Assembly (NCBI GenBank): GCA_902570125.1
Contig: CACFXK010000008.1
Coordinates: 1-53,585 of the forward strand
Direction: 5' to 3'
DNA from: an uncultured Pelagibacteraceae bacterium
Lineage (GTDB): Bacteria; Pseudomonadota; Alphaproteobacteria; Pelagibacterales; Pelagibacteraceae
DNA: 53,585 nt
This document shows, in pieces, positions 1-10,143 of this stretch (its first letter is position 1; every line of letters starts with the position of its first letter). Position numbers and translations under genes: made by a program. Below the pieces are notes generated by a model. The model searched no databases, was not told where the DNA came from, and was given only the letters and a program-made list of their open reading frames with translations.

Positions 1-490
1 TCCACGAAAAAATTGGAGTAAACATATTTTTATTAACATTAGGATCTAATTTATCAAACTTTTTTCCTAATGTTTTATTGTCATCAAGTAAAAATTTTGT
101 AGCTTCATAATAATTTTTTTTAGAAAAATGATACAAAATAGATGTAACTATATTCCTAGGATCTCTTACTATATGTATTGCTCCTATTGAAGTTTCATAA
201 TTTGTGAAAGTTGAGTCTCCAATTTTACATAAAGCATGATGAGTTTTAAGAAATTTAATTTTATTATCTGAATTAATCCTTTTTTGAGAATTAATCCAAT
301 TAGATGATATCTCTTTGACATCATCAATATTATTTAGAAGATTATTAAAATGAGACCTTAGTGGATACTGAGGAATATTGTGTAATTCTTTTAAATTTGC
401 CTCATTGTTTTTATTAAATAACAAAGAAGTAATAAATGATCTTACCCAGGTATTGCCACTTTTAGGATATGATGCGAGCCAAATAATCAT
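1..490 (-). CDS. Sulfotransferase family protein, 5' part (runs off the window)
   Basis: The minus-strand frame from an ATG at 488-490 is open to the window edge, giving about 163 residues of the N-terminal part. It begins MIIWLASYPKSGNTWVRSF, which carries the 5'-phosphosulfate loop of PAPS-dependent sulfotransferases (YPKSGNTW, about residues 8-15). Later comes HIVRDPRNIVTS, which fits the 3'-phosphate binding motif. The family transfers sulfate from PAPS to sugars, lipids or other acceptors; the acceptor cannot be predicted here. It is divergent from mnmE with 46 nt between. Relatives often have rho or other core genes next to mnmE, so this is probably an accessory, surface-modification type gene. 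The C-terminal part lies outside the window. Confidence 0.85.
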   Translation of the reverse strand, partial: MIIWLASYPKSGNTWVRSFITSLLFNKNNEANLKELHNIPQYPLRSHFNNLLNNIDDVKEISSNWINSQKRINSDNKIKFLKTHHALCKIGDSTFTNYETSIGAIHIVRDPRNIVTSILYHFSKKNYYEATKFLLDDNKTLGKKFDKLDPNVNKNMFTPIFSW

Positions 491-536
491 TCAGAAAATT
501 ATATAATTATGATCAATATAAAACTATAATAATAAA

Positions 537-1868
537 ATGACTATTTATGCACTGTCCTCAGGACCTGGAATGGCAGGGATTGCTGTAATAAGAGTCTCCG
601 GACCCAACGCATCAGATGTAACTAAGTTATTAATTAAAAGTGAACTTCCAAAACCAAGGATAGCAACTATTAAAAAATTCAATAAAATCAACAATTCTGA
701 GCTTATTGATGAGGGAATATTAATATGGTTTCCTGGTCCTCACAGCTACACAGGTGAAGATATGTCTGAAATTCATGTCCATGGTAGCATAGCAGTAGTA
801 AGATCAATTCTAGATCAATTATCAAAAATTAAAAATTGTCGTTTAGCTGAACCTGGTGAGTTTACAAGGCTCGCTTTTCAAAATGGAAAAATAAACCTTC
901 TTAAAGCTGAGAGTATCTCCGATCTTATTTCTGCAGAAACTGAAATTCAAAGACAACAAGCAATTAAAATTATGAGTGGAAAAAGTTCAGAAAAATTTAA
1001 TTCACTTAGAGAAAAACTTTTAAAAATTTTATCAAATGTTGAGGCAAAAATAGATTTCCCAGAAGATGATCTTCCTGATGATGTAATAAAGAATATTAAA
1101 ATCGACTCAGAAAAAGTTAGAAATGAAATTGAAAAAATTTTGAACGACCAAAAAGTTGGTGAAAGAATTAGAGAAGGTTTTAAGATTGCAATAATTGGTC
1201 CTGCAAATGCCGGTAAGTCATCTTTATTAAATTATCTTTCTAATCGTGATGTAGCTATCGTTTCAGAAATTGCAGGAACAACAAGAGACGTTATCGAAGC
1301 TCATTTAAATCTAGATGGTTATCCAGTGGTGATCTCCGATACTGCTGGAATAAGAGAATCTCAAGATGAGATAGAAAAAAAAGGAATTAAATTAGCACTT
1401 AAACGTGCCGAGGATGCAGATTTAAACATAATAGTAATTGAACCAAAAAGTGTTGATTTTACTGGATTTTTAAACGATTTGGTTAGTGAAAAATCAATAA
1501 TTGTAATCAATAAAATAGACCTTGGTTATAAAGATATTAATCAAAAAATTGAAAAGTTTAATCCAATTTTTTTATCAATTAAGAATGAAACAAACTTAGA
1601 TGAGTTAATAAATAGAATTAAAGATAAACTAAAAAATAAATTTGTAAGCTCAAACGAAACTCTAATTACTCGAGAAAGGCATAGACAAAGTTTAGAAGCT
1701 TGTGTTCAAAATTTAAAAAATTTTGAGGAAAAAAATTCGCAAGAAGATTTTGATAAAGCTGCAGAGGATTTAAGATTAGCAACTAGACACTTAGGTATGA
1801 TTGTTGGAAAAGTAGATGTTGAGGAAATATTAGGATCCATTTTTAGAGATTTTTGTATTGGTAAATAA
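537..1868 (+). CDS. mnmE: tRNA modification GTPase MnmE
   Basis: 443 residues, close to the usual ~450. MnmE works with MnmG to make the (carboxymethyl)aminomethyl group on U34 of certain tRNAs. Visible are the N-terminal tetrahydrofolate-binding domain (start MTIYALSSGPGMAGIAVIRV), the G domain with P-loop GPANAGKSS near residue 221, DTAG near 268 and NKID near 325, and the C-terminal FCIGK whose Cys is family-typical. The ATG at 537 gives the canonical N terminus. It is followed by mnmG after 76 nt, so the two partner subunits are encoded side by side, as expected in alphaproteobacteria. Confidence 0.98.
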   Translation: MTIYALSSGPGMAGIAVIRVSGPNASDVTKLLIKSELPKPRIATIKKFNKINNSELIDEGILIWFPGPHSYTGEDMSEIHVHGSIAVVRSILDQLSKIKNCRLAEPGEFTRLAFQNGKINLLKAESISDLISAETEIQRQQAIKIMSGKSSEKFNSLREKLLKILSNVEAKIDFPEDDLPDDVIKNIKIDSEKVRNEIEKILNDQKVGERIREGFKIAIIGPANAGKSSLLNYLSNRDVAIVSEIAGTTRDVIEAHLNLDGYPVVISDTAGIRESQDEIEKKGIKLALKRAEDADLNIIVIEPKSVDFTGFLNDLVSEKSIIVINKIDLGYKDINQKIEKFNPIFLSIKNETNLDELINRIKDKLKNKFVSSNETLITRERHRQSLEACVQNLKNFEEKNSQEDFDKAAEDLRLATRHLGMIVGKVDVEEILGSIFRDFCIGK

Positions 1869-1944
1869 GTCCTGAATTTACTTACTTTTTATGTATTTTT
1901 AAGTGTTTTCTTGTAAAATCTAAGATCAATAATAAATTACAGTT

Positions 1945-3816
1945 ATGAAAAATGAGATGTCATTTGATGTAGTTGTAATAGGTGGAGGTCACGCGGGTTG
2001 TGAAGCGGCAGCAGCATCTGCTAGATTGGGCGTAAATACTGCCCTATTTACTCATAAATTTGATACTATTGGCGAGATGTCTTGTAATCCAGCTATTGGG
2101 GGATTGGGCAAAGGTCATCTTGTAAGAGAGATAGACGCACTAGATGGAGTAATGGGTGAAGTTGCAGATAAATCAGGGATACAATTTAGATTGTTAAATA
2201 GAAGCAGAGGCCCTGCAGTGCGTGGACCTCGTACTCAAAGTGATAGATCATTATATAAGAAATATATGCAAGAAAAACTTGTAAACTACTGTAATTTAAG
2301 CATTTTTTCTGATCCTGTAATAGAGTTCATTTTTGAAAAAAACAATATAATTGGTTTTATTACAAAAGAAGGTAAAAAAGTACTATCATCTAAAGTAATC
2401 CTAACAACTGGAACTTTTTTAAATGGTTTAATTCACATTGGTGAAGAAAAAACACCTGCAGGAAGATTTAATGAAAAACCTTCAACCGGTTTAAGCGAAC
2501 AATTGGAAAAATATGATTTTAAAGTTGGAAGATTAAAGACAGGTACACCACCAAGATTGGATGCAACGACAATTAATTTTGAAAAACTTGAAGAACAGTA
2601 TGCAGATGAAGATCCATATTTTTTTTCTTTCCTTACAAAAAAAAATATTAATAGACAAATTTCATGTAGGATGACTTCTACCAATCAAGCAGTACATGAG
2701 ATCATATCTAAAAACATTAAAAGTAGTGCTATGTACTCAGGAAGTATCCAAGGTGTTGGCCCTAGATATTGTCCTTCCATAGAAGATAAAATTGTAAAAT
2801 TTGCTGATAAGCAAAAACATCAAATATTTTTAGAGCCTGAAGGTCTAAATGATAAAACAATCTACCCTAATGGAATTTCAACTTCCCTACCTGCTGAAAT
2901 ACAGCAAGAAATATGCAATAATATCAATGGTTTAGAAAATGTTAAAATTTTAAGGCCAGGATACGCAATAGAATATGATTTTGTGGACCCAAGGGAGTTA
3001 TTTCTAACTTTAGAAACAAAAAAAATTAAAAATCTTTACCTTGCAGGACAAATAAATGGAACAACAGGATATGAAGAAGCTGCGGCACAAGGATTGATAG
3101 CTGGAATAAATGCTGCTCTCTCTATTAAAGGTAAAGAACCATTTATACTTGATAGATCTGAGGCATACATAGGTGTTATGATTGATGATTTAGTTACAAA
3201 AGGAGTTGCAGAGCCCTATAGAATGTTCACCTCAAGGGCGGAATACAGACTATCTTTGAGATCTGATAATGCAGATATAAGACTTACCCAAAAAGGAATT
3301 GATATTGGTTTAATATTAAATGAGCGGGAAATTATATATAAAGATAAAGCTTCTAAATTGGAAAAAAGCATTAAAAATATGGAAAATTCATTAATTTCGC
3401 CCTCAAGAGTATCTAAATTTGGAATTAATATTGCAAAGGACGGGGTTAAAAGAAGTGCATTGGAAATACTGAGCCAAAAGTCAGTAAATATGAGTAAAAT
3501 TAGGGAAATTTGGCCTGAAATTAAATATGTTTCACGTGAAATTGATGAGCAAATTGAGATAAAAGCTCACTATAAAGGATATTTGAAGAAACAAGATGCA
3601 GATATTTTAGCATTTAAAAGAGATGAAAATCTAAAAATACCTGAAAACCTAGATTATGATCAATTTGCAGGATTATCAAATGAAGTTAAGTCAAAATTTA
3701 AGGAAATAAAGCCAAAAACACTTGGCCAGGCACTTAGAATAGATGGAGTAACTCCAGCAGCAGTATATATTTTGTTGTCTCATGTCAAAAGAAGGTCTAT
3801 TAAGCATATAGCTTGA
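1945..3816 (+). CDS. mnmG: tRNA uridine 5-carboxymethylaminomethyl modification enzyme MnmG
   Basis: 623 residues, near the family length of ~625. This FAD/NADH-dependent partner of MnmE acts on tRNA wobble uridines. The N-terminal dinucleotide-binding motif [10 protein letters not shown] is at residues 13-22. [20 protein letters not shown] and the C-terminal helical region ([15 protein letters not shown]) are also typical. The stop at 3814-3816 overlaps the TTG start of rsmG (TTGA), which suggests translational coupling. Its 3' third contains a near-perfect parS sequence (3528-3543) encoding VSRE, so the coding sequence carries a second function. Confidence 0.98.
   Translation: MKNEMSFDVVVIGGGHAGCEAAAASARLGVNTALFTHKFDTIGEMSCNPAIGGLGKGHLVREIDALDGVMGEVADKSGIQFRLLNRSRGPAVRGPRTQSDRSLYKKYMQEKLVNYCNLSIFSDPVIEFIFEKNNIIGFITKEGKKVLSSKVILTTGTFLNGLIHIGEEKTPAGRFNEKPSTGLSEQLEKYDFKVGRLKTGTPPRLDATTINFEKLEEQYADEDPYFFSFLTKKNINRQISCRMTSTNQAVHEIISKNIKSSAMYSGSIQGVGPRYCPSIEDKIVKFADKQKHQIFLEPEGLNDKTIYPNGISTSLPAEIQQEICNNINGLENVKILRPGYAIEYDFVDPRELFLTLETKKIKNLYLAGQINGTTGYEEAAAQGLIAGINAALSIKGKEPFILDRSEAYIGVMIDDLVTKGVAEPYRMFTSRAEYRLSLRSDNADIRLTQKGIDIGLILNEREIIYKDKASKLEKSIKNMENSLISPSRVSKFGINIAKDGVKRSALEILSQKSVNMSKIREIWPEIKYVSREIDEQIEIKAHYKGYLKKQDADILAFKRDENLKIPENLDYDQFAGLSNEVKSKFKEIKPKTLGQALRIDGVTPAAVYILLSHVKRRSIKHIA
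3528..3543. promoter_or_regulatory. parS-like site (14 of 16 positions) inside mnmG
   Basis: The 16-mer tgtttcacgtgaaatt matches the bacterial parS consensus TGTTTCACGTGAAACA at 14 of 16 positions, including the full central TTTCACGTGAAA palindrome. It lies 332 nt upstream of the perfect site in rsmG and about 0.9 kb upstream of parA. Functional ParB binding is inferred from sequence identity only. Confidence 0.75.
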
Positions 3817-4457
3817 TTGATTCGAAAATAATAAAAACAGATAAAATTTATCTTCCAAATGTTTCACGTGAAACATTACAGGAGCTAGAGGAATATTCAC
3901 AGTCAATTTTAAACACGAACAGGAAAATTAATTTGATAAGCTCAAGCACCGAAAAGTCAATAAATACAAGGCATATTTATGATAGCGCACAAACCATTGA
4001 TTTTATTGATAAAAATGACATTCAAGTATGCACAGATCTTGGCTCAGGCGCAGGTCTTCCTAGTATAGTTTTAGGTATTTTGATGAAACCCAAAAAGCAA
4101 GGTTTTAAGCTAATTTTTTATGAAAAGAGTTACCACAAAAGTAATTTTCTTAAAGAGATGGCAAAAAAATTTAAATTAGAAGCTAAAATTTATCAAAAAA
4201 ATATATTTGAGGAGAAAAATTTAGTTACTGATGTAATAATCTGTCGAGCATTTAAACCTTTACCGGTTATTTTTGAAATAGCGACAAAGAATTTTAAAAA
4301 TTTTAAATACATAGTTATGTATCTAGGAAAGAGTGGTAAAAAAATTTTAAAAGATGTATCTCAAAACTGGAAATTCGATGTAGAAGAAATGAAAAGTCTA
4401 ACAAGTGATGTGTCGTCAGTAGTAAGAATTTCAAATTTAAAAAAAAAAAATGAATAA
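3813..4457 (+). CDS. rsmG: 16S rRNA (guanine-527-N7)-methyltransferase RsmG
   Basis: 214 residues, usual size. RsmG methylates G527 of 16S rRNA with SAM. The SAM-binding loop [15 protein letters not shown] lies around residues 75-89. The start is a TTG at 3813-3815 that overlaps the mnmG stop (TTGA), which fixes the start by coupling. The N-terminal segment NVSRETL is encoded by a perfect parS site. The C terminus (NLKKKNE) is encoded by a run of 12 A residues that also contains the parA start region. The gene overlaps parA by 8 nt. Confidence 0.96.
   Translation: MIDSKIIKTDKIYLPNVSRETLQELEEYSQSILNTNRKINLISSSTEKSINTRHIYDSAQTIDFIDKNDIQVCTDLGSGAGLPSIVLGILMKPKKQGFKLIFYEKSYHKSNFLKEMAKKFKLEAKIYQKNIFEEKNLVTDVIICRAFKPLPVIFEIATKNFKNFKYIVMYLGKSGKKILKDVSQNWKFDVEEMKSLTSDVSSVVRISNLKKKNE
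3860..3875. promoter_or_regulatory. parS centromere site (perfect 16-mer)
   Basis: TGTTTCACGTGAAACA is an exact match to the ParB/Spo0J binding consensus and a perfect palindrome. It sits in the 5' part of rsmG, about 575 nt upstream of parA and 1.4 kb upstream of parB. That position is typical of alphaproteobacterial origin-proximal parS clusters. ParB would nucleate here and spread to form the segregation complex. This places the window near the chromosomal origin by inference. Confidence 0.95.
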
Positions 4458-5250
4458 AAAAATTATTTCAGTCATAAATCAGAAAGGTGGAGTGGGTAAG
4501 ACTACCACAGTTATCAATCTTGCTGCTGGGTTAGCGATGAAAGGAAAAAAAATTCTTGTTATTGATCTTGATCCACAAGGTAATGCTACAACAGGCCTTG
4601 GATTATCTAACACAACAAGTTCTGACCAAACAATTTACAATGTTTTGAATGGAAATAAAAAAATTTCAGAGGTAATCCAGTCTACGAGACTTGAAAATTT
4701 AGATTTGATATCATCAAATGTTGATTTGTCTGGATTAGAGGTAGAGACAGCAGATGATAGTCGGAGAGCCTTTAAATTAAAAGATGAATTAACACTGATT
4801 TTAAACAATTCTGAGCCGACTTATGACTATATCATAATTGACTGCCCACCATCCTTAAGCCTCCTGACAATCATGGCTTTGGTAGCTTCCAATGCTCTAG
4901 TGGTACCACTTCAGACAGAATTTTTTGCTTTGGAGGGACTTACACAACTTATGAAAACAATTGAGAGGATAAAGTCGAACCTAAATCCATCTTTGGAGAT
5001 AAGAGGAATACTTCTGACCATGTATGATAAGAGAAATAAATTATCTGGGGAGGTTGAAATAGAGGCAAGGAACTATTTTAAGGATAAAGTTTACAGCACA
5101 GCAGTACCTAGAAATGTCAGACTGTCAGAAGCACCCTCACACGGTGTTCCAGTTCTAATTTATGATAAAACTTGTCCAGGTAGTAGAGCATATTTTAGTT
5201 TTACAGAAGAATTTTTAAATCAAGATAAACCAGTGGAGAGTGCAGCATGA
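4450..5250 (+). CDS. parA: Chromosome partitioning ATPase ParA
   Basis: 266 residues. The deviant Walker A motif KGGVGKTT is at residues 12-19, DLDPQGN at 39-45, and DCPPSLSLLT is the Walker B region. This MinD/ParA-family ATPase forms the gradient that pulls ParB-parS complexes. The ATG at 4450 lies at the end of a 12-A run, so there is no Shine-Dalgarno sequence. It overlaps rsmG by 8 nt, so coupling or A-rich initiation is likely. parB follows with an ATGA overlap. Confidence 0.98.
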   Translation: MNKKIISVINQKGGVGKTTTVINLAAGLAMKGKKILVIDLDPQGNATTGLGLSNTTSSDQTIYNVLNGNKKISEVIQSTRLENLDLISSNVDLSGLEVETADDSRRAFKLKDELTLILNNSEPTYDYIIIDCPPSLSLLTIMALVASNALVVPLQTEFFALEGLTQLMKTIERIKSNLNPSLEIRGILLTMYDKRNKLSGEVEIEARNYFKDKVYSTAVPRNVRLSEAPSHGVPVLIYDKTCPGSRAYFSFTEEFLNQDKPVESAA

Positions 5251-6098
5251 TCAATCCATTTAAATCAAAAAAAGGACTAGGAAGAGGATTATCTTCCTTA
5301 ATAGGAGATAGCGAAAAAATTGATGATAAAAAAAACCTTTCTATAAGTTCACTAGTTCGAAGTAAATATCAACCTAGAAAAAAATTTGACGAAGTAAGTT
5401 TAGAGGAGTTAACGAATTCAATAAGAGAGCGAGGTATTATACAACCTATCGTAGTAAGGCCATCTTCTGATGAGGAGGGTAAATTTGAAATAATAGCTGG
5501 AGAAAGAAGATGGCAGGCAGCCCAATTTGCTGGGCTTCATGAAGTGCCAGCGATAGTAATTAATGTTGATAATCTTAAATCATTAGAATTTGCAATCGTT
5601 GAAAATGTTCAAAGAAAAGATTTAAATCCAATCGAAGAAGCAGAGGGTTATAAAAGATTAATAGATGAATTTAGTTATGACCAAGACAAAGTGTCTAAAT
5701 TTATAGGAAAGAGTAGAGCTCATATATCAAATTGCTTACGACTTCTATCTCTTCCACAAGAGATTATAGAATTAATAGTTGAAGAAAAATTATCACAAGG
5801 ACATGCAAAAATTTTAGTGGGGTTAGATAATGCTATTTTTTTAGCAAAGAAAATTATTTCAAAAAGACTTTCAGTAAGGCAGGCTGAAACTTTAGTACGT
5901 ATGTTGAAATCTGCATCTAATAGTTCTAATAAGAAAAAAGATCCAAATATTGTAAGTCTGGAAGAAGAGTTAACAAATAAAATTGGAATGAGAGTTTTTG
6001 TTAGGAATAAAAGAAACAATTCAGGTACTATTAGTTTAGAATATAAAGGAGCTGATCAGCTCGATAGGTTAGTAGAGATAATTAAGCAAAATTACTAA
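5247..6098 (+). CDS. parB: Chromosome partitioning protein ParB
   Basis: 283 residues. The N-terminal KKGLGRGLSSLIGD is the segment that contacts ParA in the family. The arginine-patch/CTPase region includes GERRWQAA (about 85-92) and ENVQRKDLNPIEEA (119-132). A helix-turn-helix for parS recognition lies around 145-170, and a C-terminal dimerisation region follows. It starts with ATG overlapping the parA stop (ATGA). Its stop overlaps the convergent holA stop by 4 nt (CTAA). The target sites are at 3860-3875 and probably 3528-3543. Confidence 0.98.
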   Translation: MINPFKSKKGLGRGLSSLIGDSEKIDDKKNLSISSLVRSKYQPRKKFDEVSLEELTNSIRERGIIQPIVVRPSSDEEGKFEIIAGERRWQAAQFAGLHEVPAIVINVDNLKSLEFAIVENVQRKDLNPIEEAEGYKRLIDEFSYDQDKVSKFIGKSRAHISNCLRLLSLPQEIIELIVEEKLSQGHAKILVGLDNAIFLAKKIISKRLSVRQAETLVRMLKSASNSSNKKKDPNIVSLEEELTNKIGMRVFVRNKRNNSGTISLEYKGADQLDRLVEIIKQNY

Positions 6099-7072
6099 TA
6101 ATTACTTACAAAATTAGACACAAAAAGTATTGAATTTACTGAATTTTTTTTAACTAAAGCCTCTAGGTCATTCACTTTAATTATAATATTTTTTACTTCA
6201 TCGGTAGACCAAGATTGTGCCTGTTTTTTTACAATATCTTTTTCTTTCCAAAATATAGGAGGTTTGAAACTAGATATAACTTGGTCAATATTGATATTAT
6301 TATCAATTTCAGTTCTTATTTTTAAAAGCCTTTTTGACTTACTAAGAATTGTTCTTGTTATTAAAATACAATCGTCAGCAGAGTAATTATTTTCATTAAG
6401 TATAGTAGAAACTTTTTTTGAATTTTTTGCCAAGTAATTATCTCCTAATTCAAATACACTATAGTTTTCAGCTAAATTTGATAGTTTTGATACATCCTCA
6501 ACATCTAATTTTTTTTTGCTGACAGAAAGATTTTCCAATTTTGATAACTCATTTTTTAAATTAATTCTGTCTCCTTTTGATCTTTCGATTAGTATATTTT
6601 TTATCTCCTGAGATAAGTTAAATTTATGCTCTCGTAAAAAATTCTGAATTACAGAATTTAATGACCGGATATCATCCTCATAAACTGGCGTACAAATTAA
6701 TTGTTTTCCTTTTTCAAATAAATTTCGAAGTTTAGATTTTTTATCTAAATTTGAGCATTTAATTATAATTTGCGTTTCTTCAATTTTTTTTTCAGAAATT
6801 TCAGTCATTAAATCACTAATTTTATCTGAAGCTCTAGAAATAATAATTAATTTGCTTTTTTCAAAAAGAGAATTAGTTAACAGAGTTGATATAAAATCAT
6901 TTTTTTGGTTTAATATTTCCTGCTCATCGTATTTTAATACTTCACCATCAAAATTGTTAACGTAATAATTATTAATTATATCCTGTTTAATACCTTCGTT
7001 ATTTCCATATATTAGGTGAAATTTTGATTTTGAAGATTTAAGCTTTTCAAGTTCAAAACTTTTAATTATCAT
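6095..7072 (-). CDS. holA: DNA polymerase III delta subunit
   Basis: 325 residues. The assignment rests on the family pattern (N-terminal LIYGNNEGIKQDII, LIIISRASDKI, central IKCSNLDKKSKLRN) and on conserved position next to lptE-leuS and convergent to parB in alphaproteobacteria. HolA is the clamp-loader subunit that opens the beta clamp. Sequence conservation of this family is low, so context carries much of the weight. The start ATG (7070-7072) overlaps the end of lptE by 11 nt. Confidence 0.9.
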   Translation of the reverse strand: MIIKSFELEKLKSSKSKFHLIYGNNEGIKQDIINNYYVNNFDGEVLKYDEQEILNQKNDFISTLLTNSLFEKSKLIIISRASDKISDLMTEISEKKIEETQIIIKCSNLDKKSKLRNLFEKGKQLICTPVYEDDIRSLNSVIQNFLREHKFNLSQEIKNILIERSKGDRINLKNELSKLENLSVSKKKLDVEDVSKLSNLAENYSVFELGDNYLAKNSKKVSTILNENNYSADDCILITRTILSKSKRLLKIRTEIDNNINIDQVISSFKPPIFWKEKDIVKKQAQSWSTDEVKNIIIKVNDLEALVKKNSVNSILFVSNFVSNY

Positions 7073-7544
7073 TTAAAGTTACAATTGATGTTAAAATTAT
7101 TTCACTAATGTTTTTTGAAAGATTTTCTATAATTATTTTTTCATTTTGTTCTAATTTAAATTTATCAGAGTTATTGTCATAAATATTTTTTCTTTCAACA
7201 CTTCTCGCTAAAATTTCTTCTTCATTTTCTGATATTCTATAGTTAGCCGATATGATTAATTCAAATTTAACTGGATCACCTTTTGAGTCTTTTGATACTA
7301 CTTTTCTTGTTTTTGAGGTTTCTACAAAAATACTATATTTTCTAAGTTTTTTGTCATTCACTTGCTGAATAAGATCAAATCTATTTTTAATTATTCTATT
7401 AACATTTTTCTCACCTTTCTTAGCAAAAGATATAACTTCAATTCCAAAGTTATAATTTTTTTCTGAAAAAATTGGTGTGTAAGAACAGGAAAGTAATATA
7501 GATGTACATATTACAAATATAAATTTAATTAATAATCTACTCAT
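7062..7544 (-). CDS. lptE: LPS-assembly lipoprotein LptE
   Basis: 160 residues with a lipoprotein signal peptide (hydrophobic [12 protein letters not shown] then C, lipobox LLSC) and a mainly beta-type mature part. In alphaproteobacteria the small lipoprotein between leuS and holA is LptE, the plug partner of LptD for LPS export to the outer membrane. I see no unique motif beyond the lipobox and context, so the call relies on synteny. It overlaps leuS by 8 nt and holA by 11 nt, indicating one coupled operon leuS-lptE-holA. Confidence 0.82.
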   Translation of the reverse strand: MSRLLIKFIFVICTSILLSCSYTPIFSEKNYNFGIEVISFAKKGEKNVNRIIKNRFDLIQQVNDKKLRKYSIFVETSKTRKVVSKDSKGDPVKFELIISANYRISENEEEILARSVERKNIYDNNSDKFKLEQNEKIIIENLSKNISEIILTSIVTLNDN

Positions 7545-10092
7545 TTATCAAAAGGTTCATTAATCTGTTTTTAACAAAAATTATTTTATTGATAGATTTG
7601 TCTTTTAAATATTTCTGAGATATCTTATTAGTTTTTAGCTTAACTAAAAGACTTTCTTGATCTATGTCTCTATTTTCGTTTAAAATTAACCTTTTTTTAC
7701 CATTTATTTGAATGACGTAGTCTATTTTTTTCTCTACCAACGCATCACTATTTGTTTCTGGCCACTGAATATTATTTAGGACTTCTAAATCTTCAATACA
7801 TTCTGATGTGTAATGAGGAATAATTGGTGTTAACAATGTTAATATTTTTAAATAATTTTCTTTAATTACTAAACTGTCATAATTTTTTTCTATTTCTTTA
7901 ATCAAAAAATTATATGTTTCATGAATATTAGCTATAATTACATTATAATTAAAATTTTCAAGATTATCAGTTACTCTCTTAATCATTTGATTAGTAAATT
8001 TTTCTAAATCATTATTTTTTCCAATATTTTTTAATTTTGCATTAATTTTTAACTTAATTTTTTTATGCAAAGACCATAACTTTTGTAAAAATTTATATGA
8101 AGCTATCATACCTTGCTCTGACCACTGAACATCTTTTTCTGGTGGACTATCGGATAAAATAAATAATCTTACTGCGTCGGATCCATAATTATTAATTATA
8201 TTTTCAGGATCTATAACATTTTTTTTTGATTTCGACATCGACTCTGATGGACCAACTTTTACTAAGTTGTTAGGATCATTTTTTATTTTAATTTTTCCTT
8301 CAATTACTTCTATATCATCTGGACTTATCCAATTATTATTTTGATCTTTATAAGTTTCATGGCAAACCATTCCTTGTGTAAATAGCCCCTGAAATGGCTC
8401 ATTAAACTTGAAATCTTCATTTTCGTGTCCTAATGCTTTCATAAAAAAACGTGAGTATAGCAAATGTAAAATTGCGTGCTCTACGCCACCAATATATTGA
8501 TCCACAGGCATCCAATAATTTATTTCATCTTTATTGAAACCATAATCTTTTTCTTTTGGTGAGCAAAATCTAAGATAATACCAAGATGAACATACAAATG
8601 TATCTAAAGTATCAGTCTCTCTTACATATTTTTTTCCATTAATTTCAATATTTTTCCACTCATTTATTGTGTCCAGTGGATTACCTTTAGAATTCAAATT
8701 TACATTTTCTGGAAGTTTAACTGGCAAGTTTTTTTTAGGAATTGGTATAACATTCCCATTTTGATCGTAAGCCATAGGTATTGGGCATCCCCAATATCTT
8801 TGTCTAGAAACACCCCAATCTTTCAATCTAAAATTAATTTGTTTCTTGCCTATTTTTTTCTCCTCTAAAATATCGATTGTTTTATGGATTGACTCATCTG
8901 GAACTTTTAAGCCGTTTAGAAATTCAGAATTAATCATTATACCAGATCCAGTATAAGCCTCTTTTTGAACTTTATATTTATCATCTTCCTCACTTGGCTT
9001 GACCACAGTTTTAATTTCAAGATTATATTTTGTGGCAAAATCAAAATCTCTTTGATCATGAGCAGGACACCCAAATACAGCCCCAAACCCATAATCCATT
9101 AATACGAAATTAGCAAAGAAAACAGGGACTTTTTGTTTTGGATCCAAGGGGTTTATAGCCATCAAATTAGTTTTAAAACCAATTTTTTCACCAATTGCAA
9201 TTGCTTCCTCAGTTGTTCCAGTTTTGGAACATTCTTTTTTAAATTCTTGAAATTCTTTATTTTCTGAAAAATATTTTGAAATTTCATGATCTACAGATAC
9301 AGCTAAAAAAGAAAATCCAAACAATGTATCTGGTCTTGTTGTAAAACATTTAATCTCTTTTACGGGTAGATCTCCCTCTGTTTTAAATGATATTTCACAA
9401 CCAAAAGATTTTCCTATCCAATTTTTTTGCATGACCTTTACTTTGTTGGGCCATTCTTTTAATTTGTCTAAATCATCAAGTAGTTCCTGTGAAAATTTTG
9501 AAATTTTAAAAAACCATTGATTTAATTTTTTTCTCTCGACTGTTGCTCCAGATCTCCAACCTTTTCCATCAATTACCTGCTCATTTGCAAGTACTGTCTG
9601 ATCAACAGGATCCCAATTTACATAATTTTCTTTTCTATAGACTAAACCCTTTTCATATAGTTCTAAAAAAAATAATTGTTGATGTTTATAATATTCCTCC
9701 GAGCATGTTGAAATTTCTCTATCCCAATCAATTGAAAGACCTAGCCTTTTTAATTGCTCTTTCATCGTTGATATGTTTTTATTTGTCCAATCTTTAGGGT
9801 CTAAATTATTTTCTCTCGCAGCATTTTCAGCCGGCATTCCAAAAGCATCCCATCCCATTGGATGTAAAACATTAAAGCCTTTTAATGATTTGTATCTAGA
9901 TAAAACATCACCAATTGTATAATTTCTCACATGTCCCATATGTATCTTTCCTGATGGATAAGGAAACATTTCAAGGCAATAAAATTTCTCTTTATTTTTA
10001 TCTATTTTAGATAAAAAAGCTTTTGATTTATGCCATTTTTCTTGCCACTTTTGCTCTATGGTTTTAAAATTGTATCTGTCTTTTGAGGTCAC
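7537..10092 (-). CDS. leuS: Leucyl-tRNA synthetase
   Basis: 851 residues, full length for a bacterial class I LeuRS. The HIGH-type motif is [16 protein letters not shown] (near residue 45). The KMSKS-type motif SMSKSKKN lies near residue 615, and the CP1 editing domain contains [14 protein letters not shown]. It charges tRNA-Leu. It is the first gene of the leuS-lptE-holA operon on the minus strand; the DUF3576 lipoprotein gene lies 51 nt upstream in the same orientation. Confidence 0.98.
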   Translation of the reverse strand: MTSKDRYNFKTIEQKWQEKWHKSKAFLSKIDKNKEKFYCLEMFPYPSGKIHMGHVRNYTIGDVLSRYKSLKGFNVLHPMGWDAFGMPAENAARENNLDPKDWTNKNISTMKEQLKRLGLSIDWDREISTCSEEYYKHQQLFFLELYEKGLVYRKENYVNWDPVDQTVLANEQVIDGKGWRSGATVERKKLNQWFFKISKFSQELLDDLDKLKEWPNKVKVMQKNWIGKSFGCEISFKTEGDLPVKEIKCFTTRPDTLFGFSFLAVSVDHEISKYFSENKEFQEFKKECSKTGTTEEAIAIGEKIGFKTNLMAINPLDPKQKVPVFFANFVLMDYGFGAVFGCPAHDQRDFDFATKYNLEIKTVVKPSEEDDKYKVQKEAYTGSGIMINSEFLNGLKVPDESIHKTIDILEEKKIGKKQINFRLKDWGVSRQRYWGCPIPMAYDQNGNVIPIPKKNLPVKLPENVNLNSKGNPLDTINEWKNIEINGKKYVRETDTLDTFVCSSWYYLRFCSPKEKDYGFNKDEINYWMPVDQYIGGVEHAILHLLYSRFFMKALGHENEDFKFNEPFQGLFTQGMVCHETYKDQNNNWISPDDIEVIEGKIKIKNDPNNLVKVGPSESMSKSKKNVIDPENIINNYGSDAVRLFILSDSPPEKDVQWSEQGMIASYKFLQKLWSLHKKIKLKINAKLKNIGKNNDLEKFTNQMIKRVTDNLENFNYNVIIANIHETYNFLIKEIEKNYDSLVIKENYLKILTLLTPIIPHYTSECIEDLEVLNNIQWPETNSDALVEKKIDYVIQINGKKRLILNENRDIDQESLLVKLKTNKISQKYLKDKSINKIIFVKNRLMNLLINE

Positions 10093-10143
10093 TATCTAGT
10101 TATTTAATTTAGGTTTTTAATTAATTTTTTGGTATTTTTAAAA

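Noticed and set aside
1869..1944. tRNA or small RNA in the mnmE-mnmG gap
   Set aside because: No cloverleaf, conserved T-loop sequence or stable hairpin visible in the 76 nt.
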